Source: Deferribacter abyssi (GTDB lineage: Bacteria; Chrysiogenota; Deferribacteres; Deferribacterales; Deferribacteraceae). From it: DNA of 64,000 nucleotides. Under the pieces are notes generated by a model. That model had not been told where the DNA came from. It searched no databases and saw nothing but the letters and a program-made list of their open reading frames with translations. Each line of letters starts with the position of its first letter. Position 1 is the stretch's first letter. The stretch covers positions 21,394-85,393 of the forward strand of contig NZ_JAQNCS010000010.1 in NCBI RefSeq assembly GCF_049472655.1. The letters run 5' to 3'. This document shows, one piece after another, positions 58,469 to 64,000 of the stretch. Both the position numbers and the translations under genes were made by a program.

Positions 58469-58990
58469 ATGATGAAAGTTGTTGATAAGAAAGAAAAGAT
58501 GGAGAAAGGGATAGATGACTTATTAGGAGATAGGCACGAATGGGTAGATATGGAAAAAAAGGAAATTGGCAATGGTGAAAATCAAACTGGAGCAAGGATT
58601 GCAAAAAGAACATTTAAGCCGGGTGTGGTTGTGAGTGAGTTTGATGTGAATTTTCTCGATGAGGGGAAATGCAGGAAATATTTGCTGGAGATTTTTTATC
58701 CAGAAGGGGCAAGGTGTCCGATTTGTGGGAAGCTTGTGCCGGAGAAAAGCGTGCAAAGATTTTGGGAAAACAAAAAAATGAAGTGTCCATATTGCGGGAA
58801 ATTTTATTTTGCTACATCGAAGACAGTGCTTTCTGCCAAGAAATTGAGTTTCAGGCAGATTTATTTGATTGCTCTTTTTTTAGGACTTGGGGTTAATCCT
58901 TACAAAATAGCTGAATTGGTGGGATGCGATAAAAAGATCGTTTACTACTGGCGTGGGTATTTTGAAGGCCTGGAGGTTAAGCATGGGTAG
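58469..58990 (+). CDS. Zinc-ribbon and helix-turn-helix protein, IS1595-transposase-like
   Basis: After a charged N-terminus there is a zinc ribbon (CPIC and CPYC, about residues 93-125), then FYFATSKTVLSAKKLSFRQI and a helix-turn-helix (NPYKIAELVGCDKKIVYYW). This zinc ribbon plus helix-turn-helix resembles the N-terminal part of IS1595-like transposases, without the catalytic domain. It may be a regulator of late genes. AGGAGAAGTGG precedes ATG 58469. Confidence 0.6.
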   Translation: MMKVVDKKEKMEKGIDDLLGDRHEWVDMEKKEIGNGENQTGARIAKRTFKPGVVVSEFDVNFLDEGKCRKYLLEIFYPEGARCPICGKLVPEKSVQRFWENKKMKCPYCGKFYFATSKTVLSAKKLSFRQIYLIALFLGLGVNPYKIAELVGCDKKIVYYWRGYFEGLEVKHG

Positions 58991-59234
58991 AGTGAGGTGG
59001 CATTTTCCAAAGGTGGCAATACAGGAGACTGCTGGCAGGCAGGCGATGAAAATCATTGAAGAAGTGATGGAGTTTGTAAAGGCAAAGGATGATTTGGAGA
59101 GATGTGTTGAGGCGTGCGATATATTACATGCTGTAGAAACACTTATTCGTCAAAATTTCGACAATTATACTTTTAGAAAGGCCAAACGTATTGTCATCGC
59201 CAAGAATGAAGCAAGGGGCTACTATGAGGACTAA
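58983..59234 (+). CDS. MazG-like nucleotide pyrophosphohydrolase
   Basis: From ATG 58983 (GGAGG upstream) the product is 83 residues. It has the all-alpha NTP-PPase pattern: EEVME, then ExxD (EACD), with ILHAVETLI. Such enzymes trim nucleoside triphosphates and are common in phages. It overlaps its neighbours. Confidence 0.6.
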   Translation: MGRVRWHFPKVAIQETAGRQAMKIIEEVMEFVKAKDDLERCVEACDILHAVETLIRQNFDNYTFRKAKRIVIAKNEARGYYED

Positions 59235-59946
59235 AATCGACCAGCTTTTTGAAGTGGTTGAGGGGGAGGATAGGCAGAGGCTTGAGATTTTGGTCAGAAA
59301 GGAGCGTGAGGCTCTGGAGAGACTGGACAGCGATTCTACAACCGAGGCAGTGGACTTGTGGAAAGCTGCCAAAAGTGCGTTAAGCGAATATGTGAAGGAG
59401 CTGTGGAACAGCTATTTTCCGGAAGATCAGGTGTTTGAAAATGCCATTGAAGTGGTCAGTTTTTTGAATGAGGAAGGGTGGAAAGTCAGCAAAACCAAAG
59501 TTTACAACGATATTAAAGCGGGAAGGCTCAGGAGAAACAAAGAGGGACATTTTAGAAAGCAGGATGTGCTTAAATATGCTGAAACCTATCTGGTGAGATA
59601 TGACGGCGGTGGAGAGGATCCTGAAAAATTGCAGGAGCTGAAATTAAAGCATGAGATAGAGATTATGGAAGTGAAAAAGCGTATGCTTCAGATGGAAGAG
59701 GAAATAAAGCGTGGCGAGTATGTGAGGAGAGATGAGTTTGAGCATGCTCTGGCTGCGAGAGCATCCATTTTTAAGTCGGATTTGCAGAATTTTGCTTACA
59801 AGGATGTGCCTGAAATTGTGGCCATTGTGAACGGTGATACGAAAAAAACGCCTGATGCTATTCAATATGTGTTGGGCAGAATTGATGAGATTTTGGCAAG
59901 GTATGTTGAAAGCAGAGTGGAGAGTGCAGAAGTTGAAAACGCTTGA
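59224..59946 (+). CDS. Terminase small subunit
   Basis: From ATG 59224 the product is 240 residues. It includes a helix-turn-helix (SFLNEEGWKVSKTKVYNDIK, about residues 82-101), a coiled coil and an acidic end. It is upstream of the large terminase and overlaps it by 23 bases, so it is most likely the DNA-recognition subunit of the Nu1 type. Confidence 0.75.
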   Translation: MRTKIDQLFEVVEGEDRQRLEILVRKEREALERLDSDSTTEAVDLWKAAKSALSEYVKELWNSYFPEDQVFENAIEVVSFLNEEGWKVSKTKVYNDIKAGRLRRNKEGHFRKQDVLKYAETYLVRYDGGGEDPEKLQELKLKHEIEIMEVKKRMLQMEEEIKRGEYVRRDEFEHALAARASIFKSDLQNFAYKDVPEIVAIVNGDTKKTPDAIQYVLGRIDEILARYVESRVESAEVENA

Positions 59947-61747
59947 AGCCGTGCAGTTTACCGAAGGTGAAAAGGAAGTTTTTAAGCCCAGATCAGGATT
60001 AACAGTTTCTGAGTGGGCTGAAAAATACCGTGTGGTTACCACTGGCTCTATGAAAGGTAAGTGGAGAAATATCACAACGCCTTATCTCAAAGAGCCGATG
60101 GACTGTTTCAATGTACCTTATATCAGGCAGATAATTTTGATGTTTGCTCCGCAGACTGGTAAGACACAAGTGGCGTTTAACAGTCTGCTTTACAGCATAG
60201 ATGAAGACCCTGGAAGCGCAATGTATGTGCTCAGCACCGAGAAAACCGCTGAGAGAATGAGTAAGAAAAGGTTTTTGCCGATGTTTCTGGCCACTAACAA
60301 AATTGCAGAAAAGATGACCGATAAAAAGGCGGATAAGGCAAAGTATCATTACCGCTTTAGAAACGGTGCTGATTTGATGATTTCATGGGCTACTTCTGCC
60401 AGTGAGCTTGCCAGCGAATCTGTGAGATATATGTTTTTTGATGAGACAGATAAATATCCACAAAATCTTCCAGGGGAGGGCGATCCTATTACACTTGGTG
60501 AGATGAGGACAAAGACGTTTCCCTACAATTCGAAAATTATTTACATGTCCACTCCTACCATCAAAAGCGGGTTTATTTACAAGCTCATGACGGAAGTGGC
60601 CGATGAAGTGAGGCGGTATTATGTGCCGTGTCCATCTTGTGGTGAATTTCAGCTGATGGAGTTTGAGCAGATAAAGTGGCCAAGTGATGTGAGAGATCCG
60701 AGGGTGATTCGCCGGGAGAAACTGGCATGGTATGAGTGCAAACATTGCGGTGCCATCTGGAACGATATTGACAGAGATAGAGCCGTGAGAAATGGCAAAT
60801 GGGTGGCTGACGAGCCTGTGGATAGACCTGTGGCGGTGGGTTTTCATTTGCCTGCGTGGTATTCACCTTTTGTGTCTCTTTCTGAAGTTGCTGCAGCGTT
60901 TTTAAAGGCTCATCAGGATAAAACCAAGATGCGTGCTTTTGTGACGCAATACAAGGCAGAGCCTTATGAAGAGGAACAGGCAGAGCGGGAAGAGAAAATT
61001 ATTTACGACTTGCGGGATGATAGGCCGAGAGGACTCGTGCCGAGTGTGCCTATTGCCGCCATTACGGCTGCTGCAGATACTCAAGATGACGGATGGTTTT
61101 ACTCTATCAGAGCGTGGGGATTTGGCAGGGATTTGGAAAGCTGGCTTATCAGGGAAGGTTTTGTGACGACTCTGGACGGGCTTGCTAAGGTCTTTTTTGA
61201 GGATGTGTATGAGGATGTAAATGGCCAAAAATATGTGGTGAATATCGCTTTGATTGACTCCGGTGGGCATAATACGGCGGCGGTGTATGATTTTTGCAGG
61301 TTTTATCCTCAGGCCATTGCTACGAAGGGATCTTCTCATAGAAGCATGGTCCAGCCTTTCAGGTTTAGCAAAATAGATGTTTATCCGGGCACAAACAAGC
61401 CGATTCCCGGTGGTGCGCAGCTTTTGGTTGTGAATACGCTTTATTACAAAGATATGCTTTCTGTGAAGTTGCAGATTGCTCCTGGAGATCCTGGAGCTTT
61501 TCATGTGCATTCTGAAATCGGTGAGGATTATGCAAAGCAAATGGTGGCGGAAGTGAAGGATGAGCAAACAGGACTCTGGAAGTGCGTTGGCGGAAAAGCG
61601 AATCATTACTGGGACTGTGAAGTTTTAAACCTTGTGGCTGCGGATCTGCTCGGCATCAGGTATGAGCAGGCACCACAGGAAGAACAGAAACAGGATGATA
61701 TTAAAAAATTTAAACATATTAAAAATCAGAGGAGGCGTAGATGGTAA
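59924..61747 (+). CDS. Terminase large subunit, GpA type
   Basis: The motor-nuclease that packages phage DNA. GTG 59924 is my start, with the longer upstream frame lacking a site. Walker A is in MFAPQTGKTQVAFN, Walker B in YMFFDETDKYP, a zinc-like CPSCG/CKHC pair is at about residues 250-290, and the GpA-type C-terminus (TAAADTQDDGWFYSI) carries nuclease acidic residues. It is about 607 residues. No portal gene is seen after it. Confidence 0.88.
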   Translation: MQKLKTLEAVQFTEGEKEVFKPRSGLTVSEWAEKYRVVTTGSMKGKWRNITTPYLKEPMDCFNVPYIRQIILMFAPQTGKTQVAFNSLLYSIDEDPGSAMYVLSTEKTAERMSKKRFLPMFLATNKIAEKMTDKKADKAKYHYRFRNGADLMISWATSASELASESVRYMFFDETDKYPQNLPGEGDPITLGEMRTKTFPYNSKIIYMSTPTIKSGFIYKLMTEVADEVRRYYVPCPSCGEFQLMEFEQIKWPSDVRDPRVIRREKLAWYECKHCGAIWNDIDRDRAVRNGKWVADEPVDRPVAVGFHLPAWYSPFVSLSEVAAAFLKAHQDKTKMRAFVTQYKAEPYEEEQAEREEKIIYDLRDDRPRGLVPSVPIAAITAAADTQDDGWFYSIRAWGFGRDLESWLIREGFVTTLDGLAKVFFEDVYEDVNGQKYVVNIALIDSGGHNTAAVYDFCRFYPQAIATKGSSHRSMVQPFRFSKIDVYPGTNKPIPGGAQLLVVNTLYYKDMLSVKLQIAPGDPGAFHVHSEIGEDYAKQMVAEVKDEQTGLWKCVGGKANHYWDCEVLNLVAADLLGIRYEQAPQEEQKQDDIKKFKHIKNQRRRRW

Positions 61748-61932
61748 AGACTAAAACAACAATTCTTGTGGGTATGAAGGCTATCAGGCAATATGTGGGC
61801 AGAAGCGAGGCGACGGTGCTGAAATGGATAAAAGAGGACGGGTTTCCTGCTAAAAAGGTGGATGGAGTGTGGGAGTCGGATACGGTGTTGATTGAGAAGT
61901 GGAGAAGGAAGATGATTGCAGAGAGGAAGTGA
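61741..61932 (+). CDS. Small helix-turn-helix protein
   Basis: A 63-residue MerR-like or excisionase-like helix-turn-helix (VGMKAIRQYVGRSEATVLKW). It overlaps the end of the terminase by 7 bases. In GpA-type phages a small protein follows the terminase, but usually a head-tail connector; this looks like a DNA-binding protein instead. Confidence 0.6.
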   Translation: MVKTKTTILVGMKAIRQYVGRSEATVLKWIKEDGFPAKKVDGVWESDTVLIEKWRRKMIAERK

Positions 61933-62049
61933 AATATTTTGATTTCAGATTATGAGTTGAAAATGGGTTGAATAAAAGCAAGAGTTGAAGCATTATTATA
62001 TAAATTTTAATAATAAGAGTCAATGTTTGTGAATTTTAAGGAGCTAACG

Positions 62050-62928
62050 ATGAGTTGGTTTATAATTTTTATAGTAGTATTAATAATTATCTATTTTGTA
62101 TTAGAAAAAATAACAGATAGTACTAACAAGCCAACAAATAAAGTAACTCGCAGTAATACTTATAAAACAAAAAATTTTACAGGTTTTGATGAAAGTGCAT
62201 TTTACACATCTAAAGGTAATTTTAGATTTCCTAAATATAATATTAATAATCCTATTAGAATTCGTGATATTTCTGACTATAAAGAAATAAAAGAAGGTTT
62301 AAGATATGACGAGATAAAAATTAAAAGTATTGAAGAATTTAATGAGTTTTTCCCTTATTATGACTTATTGTTTGAAGTAGAATCAGTAGTTGAATGTTTT
62401 CAAAGGTTAAAAAATCATTTTAGTAAGGATTTAGAATGGGCTGAAAAATTACATACCGATATGTTAGATGACTTATTTTATTTCTGTGAAGAAGATGATG
62501 ATAATGTTATTGAATTTGATGAACATTCTGAATGGTATGATGTTTTGAAAAATACTGATTTTATAAAAGAAATAAAGTGCACTAAAGAAGAATATCTATC
62601 AAGCCTTCTGGTAAACGATTTAAAAGAGATATGTAAAGCCAATAATTTAAAAGTTTCAGGAAAGAAAAACGAACTTATACAGAGAATTTTGGATGCTAAT
62701 GTTGATATTAAAATACCGAAGCATTATGAAATTACGCGAGATATATGCAGTGAAGTAATAAAAATTTTTGATTTTTATCTTAATACAGTTGAAGAACTTA
62801 TAAAGGATTTTCACCCTTTTTATAAATATGCGATCTGGAAGGGTGTTTATGACAGTTCAGAATACAACTATATAACAAATAAAGTTAATGAAAAAATTAA
62901 AGAATTAGAAAAAATAATTGAGGGGTAA
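62050..62928 (+). CDS. Membrane-anchored SAP-domain protein
   Basis: From ATG 62050 (AAGGAG upstream) the product has 292 residues: a membrane helix at residues 3-20, a polar stretch, and a SAP-like motif (LLVNDLKEICKANNLKVSGK, then NELIQRIL) near residue 195, a fold that binds DNA or ssDNA. AT content is like the host. A membrane tether with a DNA-binding part suggests a defence or exclusion role, but this is a guess. Confidence 0.6.
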   Translation: MSWFIIFIVVLIIIYFVLEKITDSTNKPTNKVTRSNTYKTKNFTGFDESAFYTSKGNFRFPKYNINNPIRIRDISDYKEIKEGLRYDEIKIKSIEEFNEFFPYYDLLFEVESVVECFQRLKNHFSKDLEWAEKLHTDMLDDLFYFCEEDDDNVIEFDEHSEWYDVLKNTDFIKEIKCTKEEYLSSLLVNDLKEICKANNLKVSGKKNELIQRILDANVDIKIPKHYEITRDICSEVIKIFDFYLNTVEELIKDFHPFYKYAIWKGVYDSSEYNYITNKVNEKIKELEKIIEG

Positions 62929-63167
62929 TGATGAACGATAAAGAAAATATAGTAAAAAAAGTTTGTAAGGAGCTGGGGATTACGCAAAAGGAGTTGGCGG
63001 AAAGGATTGGTATTTCTGAGCAATCGTTACGAAATGCTGTATCATCTGGTAAGCTGAGTAATCAAACAAAAAAAGCAATCGAACTGTTTGTTGAAAACGT
63101 TAAACTAAAAAAAGAATTGGAAAAATATAAAGAATTAGGAAAATTATTAAAAGAGATAATAAATTAG
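62928..63167 (+). CDS. XRE-type regulator
   Basis: The helix-turn-helix (ITQKELAERIGISEQSLRNA) is at about residues 14-33, followed by a Lys-rich coiled coil. It is joined to the previous gene (the ATG shares a base with its stop). The two could be an antitoxin-like pair or simply a cargo operon. Confidence 0.65.
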   Translation: MMNDKENIVKKVCKELGITQKELAERIGISEQSLRNAVSSGKLSNQTKKAIELFVENVKLKKELEKYKELGKLLKEIIN

Positions 63168-63210
63168 TATGTTGAATATCGCCTAATATCATATATCATT
63201 ATTTTAACCC

Positions 63211-63239
63211 TTGACATTTATCATTAATTATTATATTAG
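63211..63239 (+). promoter_or_regulatory. Sigma-70-type promoter before the Bro-N gene
   Basis: TTGACA (63211-63216) and TATTAG (63234-63239) are 17 bases apart. The likely start, near 63246, falls inside the left arm of the hairpin that follows. Confidence 0.6.
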
Positions 63240-63266
63240 CCTCCTGAAATATACTTTTTCAGGAGG
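63240..63266 (+). promoter_or_regulatory. Hairpin that can hide the Bro-N ribosome site
   Basis: CCTCCTGAAA (63240-63249) pairs perfectly with TTTCAGGAGG (63257-63266) around a 7-base loop. The right arm is the AGGAGG ribosome site, 6 bases before the ATG at 63273. It could also act as a terminator (followed by TTGTTT). Confidence 0.65.
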
Positions 63267-63272
63267 TTGTTT

Positions 63273-63395
63273 ATGTCTAATGTAGTTCTTTTTAATAATC
63301 CAGAATTTGGACAGATAAGAATTGTTGACCAAAATGGGAATTTTTGGTTCGTGGCAAAGGATATATGTGAGAAGGACATTGCACAAGTTGGTTAG
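63273..63395 (+). pseudogene. Bro-N antirepressor gene cut by an IS element
   Basis: The reading frame starts MSNVVLFNNPEFGQIRIVDQ and continues GNFWFVAKDICE, the start of a Bro-N domain, typical of phage antirepressors. It then runs into the IS end at about 63378 and stops at 63395. Only about 35 residues are left. The promoter and ribosome site are intact. Confidence 0.75.
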
Positions 63396-64000
63396 CACTT
63401 CAAAGTTCTCTTTGTTTGGTTAATTTTGTCATTTTTTTACTCAATTTTTACATAATTTTGACTATTGCCTCTCTAAAACCCTCCAAATTTGACCCTAAAA
63501 TCATCAATTCTCCCATTTTTGGACGCAATTCTACCGTTAAACACACAATCTAATTGCCTTTACCACATTAAAACATATCGATTTCATCAGAAATTCATAT
63601 AATACCTTGCGAATACCTAAATATCTCGACCTATTCAAACCATAATTGCTTTTTAATGTTCCAAAACTACGCTCTATCTTATACCTAACTCGTTTGCAAA
63701 ATTTGTTTAAATCTTTTTGTAATTCCGTTAAATCTCTACCCTTCACCTTTTTATGCATTATAAAATCCTCTATATCATTTGATTTTAACATTTCACGATT
63801 TCTCTTGCTACTATATGCTTTGTCTCCAAATACAGAAGTAACTATGTAACCTTTCTCTTGTAAATTTTTTATCAATGGCTCTAAATATCTTGACTCATGA
63901 ACATTAGCTCCTGTAACCTCCACTCCTAAAATAAATCCGTTGACACTATCACTCGCTACATGTGCCTTATAACCATAGTATGATTTATCCCCCTTCTTTA
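63378..64000 (-). mobile_element. IS5-type insertion sequence, cut by the window edge
   Basis: The element starts at ATTGCACAAG (63378) and has a transposase on the minus strand from 63537. A 194-base piece of its end is also present at 51353-51546. The interruption of the Bro-N frame fixes the insertion site. The far end is outside the window. Confidence 0.85.
63537..64000 (-). CDS. IS5-family transposase (5' end outside window)
   Basis: The part in the window reads, in minus direction, KKGDKSYYGYKAHVASDSVN, VEVTGANVHESRYLEPL, GDKAYSSKRNREML and YKIERSFGTLKSNYGLNRSR, which are the DDE catalytic-region blocks of the IS5 family, including Asp in GDKAY and Glu in IERSFG. It ends at the TAA at 63537. 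The N-terminal helix-turn-helix part lies beyond the window. Confidence 0.88.
   Translation of the reverse strand, partial: KKGDKSYYGYKAHVASDSVNGFILGVEVTGANVHESRYLEPLIKNLQEKGYIVTSVFGDKAYSSKRNREMLKSNDIEDFIMHKKVKGRDLTELQKDLNKFCKRVRYKIERSFGTLKSNYGLNRSRYLGIRKVLYEFLMKSICFNVVKAIRLCV

Larger units (their letters stand above)
45284..64000. mobile_element. Integrated prophage or prophage-derived element (right end not seen)
   Basis: The block starts exactly at the tRNA 3' end with a tyrosine integrase and continues through small genes, a repressor/Cro switch, replication genes and terminase. No portal, capsid or tail gene follows the large terminase within the window. The region from about 58.5 to 61.9 kb is visibly richer in G and C than the host genes. 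A copy of the tRNA 3' end, expected at the far side, was not found up to 64000, so the right boundary is beyond the window or broken by the IS. Confidence 0.85.

Noticed and set aside
60902..61606. Long minus-strand frame (234 codons) inside the terminase gene
   Set aside because: It lies opposite a clear GpA terminase, has no ribosome site or neighbours, and reads as a shadow.
61900..64000. Search for a second copy of the tRNA-Val 3' end (attR)
   Set aside because: No match to GGTTCAATCCCGCCCGCGCC was seen, so the right end is not in this window.
1..64000. CRISPR arrays
   Set aside because: No regularly spaced repeats were seen on reading the window.

Overview
The window looks like the chromosome of an AT-rich, Gram-negative, flagellated anaerobe, most like Deferribacter or a relative in the Deferribacteres. 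The evidence is an lpxB gene (lipid A outer membrane), a type IV pilus secretin cluster, a multihaem cytochrome, hydrogenase maturation genes, the futalosine menaquinone enzyme MqnE, and an F-ATPase split so that only the Fo part is here. The genus is inferred from gene content and style; no search was run.

Region 1 (1-8.8 kb) is the end of the ribosomal spc operon followed by the alpha operon: L5, S14, S8, L6, L18, S5, L15, SecY, Adk, Map, IF-1, L36, S13, S11, S4, RpoA, L17. L30 is absent from its usual place, and the unit ends in a hairpin. Region 2 (8.8-19.7 kb) holds two small ABC ATPases, a class II aldolase, a TIM-barrel protein, hemL, a PII-like protein, AtpZ/AtpI/AtpB/AtpE, an 11-haem membrane cytochrome, a rhomboid protease, hypCDE, a haem lipoprotein and hisI. 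Region 3 (19.7-25.9 kb) is pilMNOPQ plus lpxB. Region 4 (26-35.9 kb) is a flagellar block: fliK, flgD, flgE, motA, motB, fliL, fliN, fliO, fliP, fliQ, then an HD-GYP response regulator. Region 5 (35.9-45.2 kb) has mqnE, an unknown gene, a Memo-family gene, galU, hsp20, lon, a DUF2062 gene, a MinD-like ATPase and a CheW-CheZ fusion.

Region 6 (45.2 kb to the end) is an integrated phage-like element next to a tRNA-Val(GAC) gene. The integrase stop codon overlaps the last bases of the tRNA. A leftward operon (integrase and small genes) is followed by a lysogeny/defence region, a repressor/Cro switch, replication genes (CII-like regulator, replication initiator, DnaB-like helicase, SSB), terminase small and large subunits, then accessory genes. 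An IS5-type element interrupts a Bro-N antirepressor gene near the right edge. No structural genes follow the terminase in the window, and no second copy of the tRNA 3' end was seen, so the right boundary is outside the window or lost.

The most interesting result is a RexA/RexB-like gene pair at 49.6-50.9 kb, beside operator-like palindromes, with a third small zinc-ribbon membrane gene behind it. In phage lambda, RexAB is a lysogen-encoded exclusion system; here it would be a version from a very distant host. Other notable points are two genes (fliP and the DUF2062 gene) that have good ribosome binding sites but no ATG/GTG/TTG start, a CheW-CheZ fusion, and a possible sense/antisense gene pair in the prophage.
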